NCBI GenBank assembly: GCA_002373555.1
Contig: DFKM01000092.1
Location: 1 to 7,097, forward strand
Direction: 5' to 3'
DNA length: 7,097 bases
Source: Lachnospiraceae bacterium UBA3645
GTDB taxonomy: Bacteria; Bacillota; Clostridia; Lachnospirales; Lachnospiraceae
Below are positions 1-5,744 of the stretch, one piece after another; position 1 is the stretch's first letter, and each line of letters begins with the position of its first letter. The position numbers were made by a program, and so were the translations under genes. A model generated the notes under the pieces. That model was given only the letters and a program-made list of their open reading frames with translations, did not search any database and had not been told where the DNA came from.

Positions 1-931
1 GATCCTTCAGGATCATCTTGCGTACGGTCTTCTTCTGGTACTGATACAGGGCCTCGCCGACAAGCTCCTTCCACTCGGGATGGGATTCCTCGTAGCGTTC
101 TTCGAGCTTATCCTGGATCGCTCTGATATTGGCATCACGGTCCTGCTTCACATCCGTAAAGACAGCGGCTTCCATTTCCTCTGCGGGAACGAATGTCGTC
201 ATGTCTTCCCAGAGTTCGGGATCGACAACGCATTTTACATAATCATGCTTCGGCTTTCCGCACTCCGCGACGATCTGATCGAAGAAAGCGATGATCTCCT
301 TGTTGACCTCATGCGCTTTCATGATCGCATCGAACATCACGTCTTCCGCGACCTGGTTCGCACCGGCTTCGATCATGATGACCTTCTCACGGGTGGAAGC
401 CACGGTCAGAGCGAGATCGGATCTGTTCTTCTCGTCGGTCGTCGGGTTCACGATGAATTCTCCGTCGATCAGGCCGATCACAGTGCCTGCGATGGGGCCG
501 TCAAACGGAATATCGGAAATCGAAGTCGCGAGGGAGGATCCGAGCATCGCCAGCGTCTCGGGCGCACAGTCGGGATCCACGCTCATGACCAGATTGTTCA
601 GGGTAACATCATTTCTGTAATCTTTCGGGAACAGGGGGCGCATGGGCCGATCGATCACACGGGAAGTGAGGATCGCATGTTCACTGGGTTTTCCTTCTCT
701 CTTGTTGAATCCCCCGGGGATCTTTCCGACGGAATACATCTTCTCTTCATAGTCCACGCTGAGCGGGAAGAAGTCGATTCCGTCTCTGGGCTTGTCGGAT
801 GCGGTCGCGGTAGCAAGCACAACGGTATCGCCGTAATGCATCAGAGCTGCTCCGTTCGCCTGTGCGCCGACACGTCCGATATCAACGGTCAGCGTACGTC
901 CGGCCAGTTCCATTGAATAGCTTTTGTACAT
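1..931 (-). CDS. pnp: Polyribonucleotide nucleotidyltransferase (PNPase), N-terminal part, cut by left window edge
   Basis: PNPase is a phosphorolytic 3'-5' exoribonuclease that releases nucleoside diphosphates from RNA. It is a cytoplasmic trimer and often part of RNA-degrading complexes. The window holds 310 complete codons of a protein usually about 700 residues long. Seen here are the N-terminal MELAGRTLTVDIGRV stretch, the ANGAALMHYGDTVVL segment, FFPLSVDYEEKMYSVGKIPGG near residues 54-74, and RVIDRPMRPLFPKDYRNDV near 91-109. Together these are the first RNase PH-like core (about 1-225). The all-helical linker domain follows to the edge. The second, catalytic RNase PH core and the KH and S1 RNA-binding domains would lie outside the window. 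The start at 931 gives the family-typical MYKSYSMELAG and has an AAGGA site (939-943) 7 nt upstream; the next in-frame ATG, at 913, would lose six conserved residues. It lies 80 nt after rpsO, and I see no convincing promoter of its own, so co-transcription with rpsO is likely. Confidence 0.97.
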   Translation of the reverse strand, partial: MYKSYSMELAGRTLTVDIGRVGAQANGAALMHYGDTVVLATATASDKPRDGIDFFPLSVDYEEKMYSVGKIPGGFNKREGKPSEHAILTSRVIDRPMRPLFPKDYRNDVTLNNLVMSVDPDCAPETLAMLGSSLATSISDIPFDGPIAGTVIGLIDGEFIVNPTTDEKNRSDLALTVASTREKVIMIEAGANQVAEDVMFDAIMKAHEVNKEIIAFFDQIVAECGKPKHDYVKCVVDPELWEDMTTFVPAEEMEAAVFTDVKQDRDANIRAIQDKLEERYEESHPEWKELVGEALYQYQKKTVRKMILKD

Positions 932-968
932 CTCTTTTTCCTTTCTTTTGCTTTTTCCGTTCTCTTCC
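932..968 (-). other. Purine-rich leader of pnp containing its ribosome binding site
   Basis: On the coding strand 35 of the 37 bases directly upstream of the pnp start are A or G; the only exceptions are two C residues. It includes the AAGGA site at 939-943. Such a tract is expected to stay unpaired, which would leave the ribosome binding site exposed and the 5' side open to ribonucleases or ribosome standby binding. That functional reading is inference; the base composition is directly visible. Confidence 0.5.
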
Positions 969-980
969 AAAAACTGCGAA

Positions 981-1004
981 AAGGGTGGAGAACACTCCAC
1001 CCTT
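981..1004 (-). terminator. Hairpin between rpsO and pnp: weak terminator or RNA-processing site
   Basis: There is a perfect 10-bp inverted repeat (AAGGGTGGAG / CTCCACCCTT) with a 4-nt loop, starting 7 nt after the rpsO stop codon. On the transcribed strand the stem ends in TTTT, then CGCAG, then TTTTT, so the U-tract is interrupted. That fits a leaky terminator that lowers pnp expression relative to rpsO. A hairpin in the same place in the E. coli rpsO-pnp operon is the site of RNase III processing and PNPase autoregulation; whether this one acts in the same way is an inference from position only. Confidence 0.6.
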
Positions 1005-1011
1005 GCCAAAC

Positions 1012-1278
1012 TTATTTACGCAGACCAAGTCTTGCGATAAGGGAACGATAACGCTCGATATCCTTATCCTTCAGGTAGCTCAGGAGACCTCTTCTCTGAC
1101 CGACCAGCATCAGCAGACCTCTGCGGGAATGATGATCTTTCTGGTGTACTTTCAGATGCTCGGTGAGCTCGGTGATGCGCTCGGTAAGAAGCGCGATCTG
1201 TACCTCGGGTGAACCGGTGTCGTTCGGTGTTCTGCCATACTCGGCCATGATCTGTGCCTTTTTCTCTTTTGTAATCAT
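1012..1278 (-). CDS. rpsO: 30S ribosomal protein S15
   Basis: S15 is a primary binding protein of the 16S rRNA central domain; it binds a three-way junction, helps assemble the platform and contributes to an intersubunit bridge. The 88-residue product has the full family signature: [15 protein letters not shown] near residues 21-35, the rRNA-contacting His41, Asp48 and Ser51 within [11 protein letters not shown], and the C-terminal [13 protein letters not shown]. Length matches the usual 88-89 residues. The start at 1278 gives the family-typical [10 protein letters not shown] and is preceded by GGAGG (1287-1291) at 8-nt spacing. A longer in-frame reading extends upstream but runs through the ribosome binding site, leader and promoter, so I reject it. 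The gene follows the NlpC/P60 gene by 152 nt with its own promoter and is followed by pnp, the common bacterial rpsO-pnp order. Confidence 0.98.
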   Translation of the reverse strand: MITKEKKAQIMAEYGRTPNDTGSPEVQIALLTERITELTEHLKVHQKDHHSRRGLLMLVGQRRGLLSYLKDKDIERYRSLIARLGLRK

Positions 1279-1286
1279 TTTGATTA

Positions 1287-1291
1287 CCTCC
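1287..1291 (-). promoter_or_regulatory. Ribosome binding site of rpsO
   Basis: GGAGG lies 8 nt before the ATG at 1278 and fixes the rpsO start. An in-frame ATG overlaps this site (ATGGAGG), but initiation there would need a separate upstream site, and none is visible. Confidence 0.85.
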
Positions 1292-1301
1292 ATATAATCT
1301 G

Positions 1302-1333
1302 TTCTCACCCGGTACCGGGCCGTGGTCGGAGAA
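1302..1333 (-). promoter_or_regulatory. Predicted stem-loop in the rpsO 5' leader, possible S15 autoregulatory element
   Basis: From the predicted promoter, the rpsO message would have an untranslated leader of about 100 nt. Within it TTCTC (1333-1329) pairs with GAGAA (1306-1302), ACC with GGT, and CGG with CCG, giving a hand-folded helix of 11 bp broken by a CG bulge and a single A bulge, with a 7-nt loop. The centre also contains the 12-bp palindrome CCCGGTACCGGG (1308-1319), which permits an alternative small hairpin. The element ends 10 nt before the GGAGG ribosome binding site. S15 is known to repress its own translation in several bacteria by binding structured leaders of unrelated architectures, so this is a reasonable candidate. 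Neither the fold nor S15 binding has been tested. Confidence 0.45.
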
Positions 1334-1384
1334 TCCGGCAGCTCAGTACGGGCGGATGCGGTGCACGCGGCAACACGCTGTATT

Positions 1385-1413
1385 AAGATAGCATAAGTGA
1401 CGGTTGGTGTCAA
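1385..1413 (-). promoter_or_regulatory. Sigma-A-type promoter of rpsO (and pnp)
   Basis: A perfect TTGACA -35 box (1413-1408) is separated by exactly 17 nt from TATCTT (1390-1385), which matches the -10 consensus at four of six positions. TGC directly before it gives an extended -10. It starts 17 nt after the stop codon of the NlpC/P60 gene. Predicted transcription start is about 1378, leaving a leader of roughly 100 nt. It would let rpsO and pnp be expressed independently of the upstream operon. No terminator is visible between the NlpC/P60 stop codon and this promoter, so upstream read-through is also possible. Confidence 0.8.
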
Positions 1414-1430
1414 GTACAACCTCTACGCCT

Positions 1431-2501
1431 TTAATCCAGGACATTGACGATCTTTACGGGGGTCCTGTAAGTCCAGCTGCGGACCTGGATGCCCGCACGG
1501 CGGCTCTGGGCGCCGACGCATTTTCCGTTTCCGATATACATGGTCACATGATTGATCGTGCCGCCTCTGCCGGCGTAAAAGATCAGATCGCCGGGCTGCA
1601 TATCCTCTTCGGAGATCGCTGTTCCCTCACCGGCCTGCGAAACGCTGTAATGTGTCAGCGAAACGCCGAAATTCCGGTAGACCAGCATCGTGAAACCGGA
1701 GCAGTCGCAGCCGCCGGTCAGGCTCTCGCCGCCCCAGACGTAGGGATTTCCGATGTACTGCATGGCAAAGTCAACGATCTGTTGCCGCAGGGAATCCTGC
1801 TCTTCGTATTCGATCGCTCTGCCGAGCATATAGCCCAGGTTCACATAATTCGCGGAAACATAGCCCGAAGATTCATCGTCGAGCTCGATTTTCAGCCAGT
1901 CTCCCGTCGTCTCGATCACATCATAATGTTCATCTTCATCCAGCTTATCCAGGACTTCCGCGTCGGCTTTCGGTTCGGTCCGTACGTTCAGCGTATCCGT
2001 ATCGACCGTGACTTTCAGGTTCTTCATGGCAGCGATCGCGGCATCCGCGGCTTCGGTACCGGTCAGGATGAACTCCTGTGATACATATCCGTCGACCGGC
2101 CCGGAGACGATATGATACCATTCACCGACCGTCTCCCTGATATCGCAGACATCGCTGCCGACCATCTTTCCGATCACCTTCGCGTCGTCTTCCGGCTTCT
2201 CCCGGATATTCAGGTAACCGTTCTCTATGCTGGCGATGCCGAGTTCCTCGAACTTCTGCATCAGTTCCTCGAGCGAACCTTCCTTGGCCAGCTCGATCTG
2301 GATCTCCGCTGCTTCCTCATCGGACACCATTTCTTCATCCGCTTCGGTCTCTTCGGCAGCCTGCCGCTGTCCGGCGATCCAGTCTTCGTATTTTGACAGA
2401 ATATCAGCGCTGCCGGCGATCCCGTCGGAAACGGCGTAAGCAGTGTGCGGCAGCAGGAGAAACGATGCTGCAAGCAGGAAGACAGCTGTCAGCTTTCTCA
2501 T
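1431..2501 (-). CDS. Secreted peptidoglycan hydrolase: signal peptide, two SH3 domains, NlpC/P60 domain
   Basis: This is a predicted cell-wall endopeptidase of the NlpC/P60 type, which cleaves stem peptides of peptidoglycan outside the membrane. Visible in order: a signal peptide (RK, then a Leu/Ala/Phe-rich core, with a likely cut after AYA at residue 23); an acidic, probably helical linker (about 35-88); two bacterial SH3 repeats, about 89-148 (GYLNIREKP ... GYVSQEFI) and 162-223 (DTLNVRTEP ... GYVSANYV), which usually bind wall peptides; and the catalytic domain, about 238-356. The nucleophile is Cys267 in CDCSGF and the base is His318 in NHVTMYIG. The third triad position, normally His as in E. 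coli Spr (Cys68, His119, His131), is Gly330 here; Gln332 is nearby. The start overlaps the ribF stop by 4 nt (ATGA), with AAAGGA 10 nt upstream, implying translational coupling. It sits between ribF and rpsO. The precise physiological role (growth, separation or recycling) cannot be told from sequence. Confidence 0.93.
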   Translation of the reverse strand: MRKLTAVFLLAASFLLLPHTAYAVSDGIAGSADILSKYEDWIAGQRQAAEETEADEEMVSDEEAAEIQIELAKEGSLEELMQKFEELGIASIENGYLNIREKPEDDAKVIGKMVGSDVCDIRETVGEWYHIVSGPVDGYVSQEFILTGTEAADAAIAAMKNLKVTVDTDTLNVRTEPKADAEVLDKLDEDEHYDVIETTGDWLKIELDDESSGYVSANYVNLGYMLGRAIEYEEQDSLRQQIVDFAMQYIGNPYVWGGESLTGGCDCSGFTMLVYRNFGVSLTHYSVSQAGEGTAISEEDMQPGDLIFYAGRGGTINHVTMYIGNGKCVGAQSRRAGIQVRSWTYRTPVKIVNVLD

Positions 2502-3418
2502 CCGATCACATTCCTTTCAAGAACCGTCTTCCGGTCTGTTTCGATCTGCGCAGAAAGAGATGCCAGATCCTGAAATTTCCGTTCCGGCCGGAGAAAGGAA
2601 AGAAGCCGTACATCCGCTTCTTCGCCGTAAAGATCTCCGTCGAAACCGATCAAATGGGTTTCCACGCCGGGCGCATCCGAGGAGACTGTCGGTTTTACGC
2701 CGACATTGGCTACGCCTGCATAAGTCTGTCCGTTTACCGTCACTCTGGCGGCGTATACACCGAACGGCGGCAGGGCCTTCTCCTGCGGCGGGTTCTGGTT
2801 GATGGTCGGGAAGCCGAGGGAATGTCCCAGATGTCTTCCGTGTACGACCTCGCTCCGGAAACCGTATTCGTATCCCAGCATCGCATTGACATGTTCCATT
2901 TTTCCCGCACCGAGCGCCGCCTTGATCCTGGTGCTGCTGATATCTTCCCCGAGATACTGCGCTTTGTCCACGGGCACGACACGGATCCCGCCTTCTCTTT
3001 CCATCCGCTTCAGAAATGCAAGATCTCCTCTCCGCTGATAGCCGAAGGCGCAGTCGGGTCCGGCCGCGATGATCTCCGCATGCAGGGTCCGTCTCAGAAT
3101 GTTTTCATAGAAATCCTCTGCGGACATTTTTCTGGTATGCTCGTCAAACGGATATTCGGCGAGCACATCGGCGCCGAAGGCTTCCGCCAGTGCTTTCCGC
3201 TCCGCCCCGGTGATGAGCTGTCCTCTTCCGCAGGTTCCCGAAAGCAGCTTCGAAGGCGGTTCGGAAAAAGTGAACACGACCGTCTGCATTCCCGGCTGCT
3301 TTTCCCGGACCGCCGTGGTGATCAGCTTTTTATGTCCGAGATGCATCCCGTCAAATTTTCCGATCACGACAGCGGACGGAAGCGGGGGTATTTTATTGAT
3401 GTCATCAAAAAACTGCAT
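2498..3418 (-). CDS. ribF: Bifunctional riboflavin kinase / FMN adenylyltransferase (FAD synthetase)
   Basis: RibF phosphorylates riboflavin to FMN with ATP and then adenylates FMN to FAD in the cytoplasm. The 306-residue product is of normal length. The N-terminal nucleotidyltransferase domain (about 1-180) shows GKFDGMHLGH at 20-29, the HxGH-type ATP site, GPDCAFG at 120-126 and ISSTRIK at 160-166. The C-terminal kinase domain (about 182-300) shows LGHSLGFPTIN at 197-207, GVYAARV, NVGVKPT at 238-244 and ETHLIGFDGDLYG at 253-265, including the conserved Glu253. The start at 3418 is the only sensible one, because a TAA closes the frame six codons upstream; its ribosome binding site is poor (an AAGGG about 15 nt away). 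It begins 18 nt after truB and overlaps the hydrolase start by 4 nt, so initiation probably depends on ribosomes arriving from truB. I see no riboswitch in the short gap, so FMN control is not indicated here. Confidence 0.96.
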   Translation of the reverse strand: MQFFDDINKIPPLPSAVVIGKFDGMHLGHKKLITTAVREKQPGMQTVVFTFSEPPSKLLSGTCGRGQLITGAERKALAEAFGADVLAEYPFDEHTRKMSAEDFYENILRRTLHAEIIAAGPDCAFGYQRRGDLAFLKRMEREGGIRVVPVDKAQYLGEDISSTRIKAALGAGKMEHVNAMLGYEYGFRSEVVHGRHLGHSLGFPTINQNPPQEKALPPFGVYAARVTVNGQTYAGVANVGVKPTVSSDAPGVETHLIGFDGDLYGEEADVRLLSFLRPERKFQDLASLSAQIETDRKTVLERNVIG

Positions 3419-3436
3419 GAACTGTGATCCACACCC

Positions 3437-4336
3437 TTATCTTGTTAATAGCATTTTCAACGGCACGAGACGTCCTTCCGCTCCGGCAAAGCGGTAAACG
3501 GCCTGCAGTTCGCCGCGGCTGTCAAAGACCGCCGCCGGTTCTCCGTCGGCAAACCGGTCCGATGCCTGTCCCCATTGCAGGAAAAGCGCATTGCCGTTCA
3601 GGAGTGCCTTTTCATGCTCCGGAGAGACTGTAAAACGTTTATACCCGTCAAACAGATCCCTGACGGGAATGATATGTGCTTCCGCCGTGCCCTCATCGGC
3701 GAACTGCCGGACTTCCTCCAGCGTCACCGCATCTTCGACCCGGAAACCGGACACCGCCGTACGCCGCAGTTCCTTCATCGCCGCGCCGCAGCCGAGCCGC
3801 TCCCCGATATCATGACAGAGGGTCCGGATATAGGTGCCTTTTCCGCAGCGGACGGTCATGGTGACCTCCGGCAGGGAAATCGCTTCGATCGTGATCGCAT
3901 GGATCATGATCCGCGCCGGATCCCGGCGGATCTCTTTCCCCTTCCGAGCCAGATCATAAAGCTTCTGACCGTTCACTTTCTTGGCAGAGTACATCGGCGG
4001 GATCTGATCGTAGCCGCCGACAAATCCGAGCACAGCAGCGCGGACATCCTCCTCGTTTACCGTGACCGGGCTTTCCCGCAGGACCGTCCCGCTCATATCC
4101 TGTGTGTCCGTCACGATGCCGAGCCGCATGACAGCCCGGTAGCATTTATCGGCATCCGCAGCCAGATTCACGCATTTCGTCGCTTTGCCGAGACACACCG
4201 GCAGCAGTCCCGTGGCATCGGGATCCAGCGTTCCCGCATGGCCGATCTTTTTCTGATGCAGTATGCCGCGCAGGACTGCAACAACGTCATGGGAAGTAAA
4301 TCCGGCTTCCTTATCAATCAGCAGTATTCCGTCCAT
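3437..4336 (-). CDS. truB: tRNA pseudouridine(55) synthase
   Basis: TruB isomerises uridine 55 in the T-arm of tRNAs to pseudouridine and also acts as a tRNA folding chaperone. The 299-residue product matches the usual bacterial length. Visible motifs: the catalytic loop GHAGTLDPDATGLL at 32-45 with Asp38 as nucleophile, Tyr66 in CYRAVMRLG (the position of the stacking Tyr), QIPPMYSAKKVNGQKLYDLA at 111-130, and CGKGTYIRTLCHDIGERLG at 164-182. The C-terminal part, about 235-297, has the shape of a PUA-like RNA-binding domain (VSPEHEKALLNGN and beyond). The start at 4336 gives the family-typical MDGILLIDKEAGFTSHDVV and lies 7 nt after the stop codon of the DHH phosphoesterase gene. The upstream ribosome binding site is weak, so coupling to the preceding gene is likely. 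Confidence 0.97.
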   Translation of the reverse strand: MDGILLIDKEAGFTSHDVVAVLRGILHQKKIGHAGTLDPDATGLLPVCLGKATKCVNLAADADKCYRAVMRLGIVTDTQDMSGTVLRESPVTVNEEDVRAAVLGFVGGYDQIPPMYSAKKVNGQKLYDLARKGKEIRRDPARIMIHAITIEAISLPEVTMTVRCGKGTYIRTLCHDIGERLGCGAAMKELRRTAVSGFRVEDAVTLEEVRQFADEGTAEAHIIPVRDLFDGYKRFTVSPEHEKALLNGNALFLQWGQASDRFADGEPAAVFDSRGELQAVYRFAGAEGRLVPLKMLLTR

Positions 4337-4343
4337 GGATCTG

Positions 4344-5297
4344 TCAGACCTGCCCTTTCAACTGTTCGCCGGCAAGCGCTGCGATCTTTTCAAAAATGAC
4401 CTCCGGGCTCGCAGAAGAACTGCCGCCGGCGGCTCTCACATGCCCGCCGCCGCCGAACTGACCGGCGATCGCGGAAACATCCACGCAGGTATTGCTCCGC
4501 ATGCTGATCTTATATTCCCCGGGCGTCAGCTCATAGAGAAAGACCGCGATCTCCACGCCGTCCGTGACGCGGATCTGGTCGACGATGCCGTCCGTATCGC
4601 GGCTGTCAGCGGAGAATTCCGCCATATCCTGCATTGTGACTGCCGTGCCGATCATTTTCCCGTCCAGAAAAAGCGCCGCATTCGTCAGCGCTCTTCCGAG
4701 CAGCCGGTTCTGCCGGAACGTCTTCCGGAAAAAGGTATCGTCGATGATCCGGGAAGAGGACACGCCGTATTCGAGCAGTCTTCCGGCCGTCTCCATGGTC
4801 GCTCTTTTTGTATTGCTGTGCTTGAAACAGCCTGTGTCATGCACGATGCCGAGATACAGGCTTTCGGCGATTGCCTGATCCACGACCTCCGCATCCAGCA
4901 TTCCCGCCAGCAGTTCCGAGGCGGAGCTGATCTCGCCGCAGATGACATTGACATCCGCAAAGCCGGTATTTGTATGATGGTGATCGATGCAGATCCGGGT
5001 CTTTGCCCGGTCAAACAGCGCCGCGCCATCCCCCAGCCGTTCCCGGTCAGAGGTATCCAGGCACAGGCAGATATCCGCCGTACCGGTAAAATCATGTTCG
5101 ATCCGTTCGCTGCCGGAAAGCATCCGGAAGCTGTCCGCAAACGGCCCCAGGATCAGCCGAATCTCCTGTTCCGGGCGCAGTTTCGTGAGATACAGATAAG
5201 CGGCCAGACAGGAACCGACACAATCGCCGTCGGGCCGCACATGGCCCAGGATCACGACCGAACCTTCTTCCGGCACCAGTTCCTCAAGCTTCTTCAT
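4344..5297 (-). CDS. nrnA: DHH-family phosphoesterase, NrnA-type oligoribonuclease / pAp phosphatase
   Basis: NrnA-type proteins degrade very short RNA oligonucleotides to mononucleotides, and several also dephosphorylate pAp; they are cytoplasmic and metal-dependent, normally Mn2+. The 317-residue product carries every family motif: GHVRPDGDCVGS at 18-29, DTSD at 81-84, the name-giving DHH at 105-107 (in DHHHTN), and HDTGCFKHSN at 153-162 with Asp154 as a metal ligand. The DHHA1 substrate-binding domain follows, with RSNTCVDVSAIAGQ and GGGGHVRAAGG at 282-292. The start at 5297 is supported by a consensus AGGAGG (5304-5309) at 6-nt spacing, inside the end of rbfA; the two genes overlap by 14 nt in different frames. 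Placement between rbfA and truB is standard for Clostridia. Substrate preference (RNA, pAp or a cyclic-dinucleotide product such as pApA) cannot be decided from sequence; the family includes enzymes active on each. Confidence 0.93.
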   Translation of the reverse strand: MKKLEELVPEEGSVVILGHVRPDGDCVGSCLAAYLYLTKLRPEQEIRLILGPFADSFRMLSGSERIEHDFTGTADICLCLDTSDRERLGDGAALFDRAKTRICIDHHHTNTGFADVNVICGEISSASELLAGMLDAEVVDQAIAESLYLGIVHDTGCFKHSNTKRATMETAGRLLEYGVSSSRIIDDTFFRKTFRQNRLLGRALTNAALFLDGKMIGTAVTMQDMAEFSADSRDTDGIVDQIRVTDGVEIAVFLYELTPGEYKISMRSNTCVDVSAIAGQFGGGGHVRAAGGSSSASPEVIFEKIAALAGEQLKGQV

Positions 5298-5676
5298 CCG
5301 CTTCCTCCTCTGTTCTGTCCGGGATCGCGGCGGCTACCTCATCGATCCGCTTCGTCATGGCGACGCCGTAAGCGATGGATGTATCCGGAATGAATGTGAT
5401 CTGCGGCGTATTCCGCAGATTGACGGATTTTGCGAGGCAGCTCCGGATATAGCCTTCGGCCTTCTTCAGCCCGTCGATCGTTGCCGCGAGCTTCTCCGCA
5501 TCCCCCAGGACACTGATATAGGCCTTGGCCGTCTTCAGATCCGGCGCCACGATGACATCCGTGACCGAAAGGAGCGGATCTACCCTGGGATCCTTGACTT
5601 CCTCCCTGATAATGGTGCTGAGCGCCCTCTGCACTTCACTGTTGATTCTTGTATTCTTGATGCTGTTCTTTCTCAT
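5284..5676 (-). CDS. rbfA: 30S ribosome-binding factor A
   Basis: RbfA binds immature 30S subunits near the 5' end of 16S rRNA, is needed for late maturation and also supports cold adaptation. The 130-residue product has the compact KH-type fold signature: MRKNSIKNTRINSEVQRALS at the start, REEVKDPRVDPLLSVTDVIV near 24-43, AKAYISVLG near 50-58 and LRNTPQITFIPDTSIAYG near 87-104. The C-terminus is acidic (EEEADEEA) and probably disordered. I chose the ATG at 5676 rather than the in-frame ATG 24 nt upstream (5700). The later start gives the family-typical N-terminus and has GGAGG (5683-5687) at 6-nt spacing, whereas the earlier one would lie in the terminator-like hairpin. It follows infB by 68 nt with that hairpin between them, and its end overlaps the nrnA start. 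Confidence 0.96.
   Translation of the reverse strand: MRKNSIKNTRINSEVQRALSTIIREEVKDPRVDPLLSVTDVIVAPDLKTAKAYISVLGDAEKLAATIDGLKKAEGYIRSCLAKSVNLRNTPQITFIPDTSIAYGVAMTKRIDEVAAAIPDRTEEEADEEA
5304..5309 (-). promoter_or_regulatory. Ribosome binding site of nrnA, inside rbfA
   Basis: A consensus AGGAGG sits 6 nt before the nrnA ATG and within the last codons of rbfA, where it encodes part of the acidic tail. It fixes the nrnA start and the 14-nt overlap. Confidence 0.85.
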
Positions 5677-5682
5677 CACGCA

Positions 5683-5687
5683 CCTCC
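5683..5687 (-). promoter_or_regulatory. Ribosome binding site of rbfA
   Basis: GGAGG at 6-nt spacing from the ATG at 5676 decides between the two in-frame ATG codons. It lies 11 nt after the U-tract side of the upstream hairpin, so the hairpin and ribosome site are close but do not overlap. Confidence 0.8.
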
Positions 5688-5698
5688 GGGATATTTCC

Positions 5699-5731
5699 AA
5701 AAAGAGTCCGCCGTATCTGCGGACTCTTTTT
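5699..5731 (-). terminator. Intrinsic-terminator-like hairpin between infB and rbfA
   Basis: The arms AAAAAGAGTCCGC (5699-5711) and GCGGACTCTTTTT (5719-5731) pair perfectly over 13 bp around a 7-nt loop. The eight inner pairs from GAGTCCGC are the strong stem, and the flanking A/T pairs supply a U-run on either strand, so the element is symmetrical. In the direction of the genes it begins 13 nt after the infB stop and ends in TTTTT, 22 nt before the rbfA ATG. By form it is a textbook intrinsic terminator. By position it must be partial, conditional or a processing/stability hairpin if rbfA and downstream genes are read from the infB transcript, because there is no room for a promoter after it. 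Confidence 0.85.
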
Positions 5732-5744
5732 TCTGTCAGACGCT

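Noticed and set aside
80..916. Long plus-strand open frame opposite pnp
   Set aside because: It is antisense to a clearly recognisable PNPase, has no recognisable domain, and arises from codon bias in the real gene.
1279..1419. N-terminal extension of the rpsO reading frame
   Set aside because: It would be translated from across the promoter, leader and ribosome binding site and has no counterpart in S15 proteins; the 88-residue form is standard.
1437..1467. CAGGAC/GTCCTG inverted repeat near the end of the hydrolase gene
   Set aside because: Only 6 bp with a 19-nt loop, inside coding sequence and without a U-run; not a credible terminator.
2393..3427. Plus-strand open frame of 344 codons opposite ribF and the start of the hydrolase gene
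   Set aside because: Shadow of two genes with full family motifs on the other strand; no protein family resemblance or plausible ribosome site.
3575..5393. Two long overlapping plus-strand open frames opposite truB and the DHH phosphoesterase gene (274 and 376 codons)
   Set aside because: Their Arg/His/Pro-rich translations are typical of antisense readings of GC-rich genes, while the minus strand carries intact enzymes throughout.
5677..5700. Upstream ATG for rbfA giving eight extra residues
   Set aside because: It lies at the edge of the terminator-like hairpin without a ribosome site, and RbfA proteins begin at the downstream Met.
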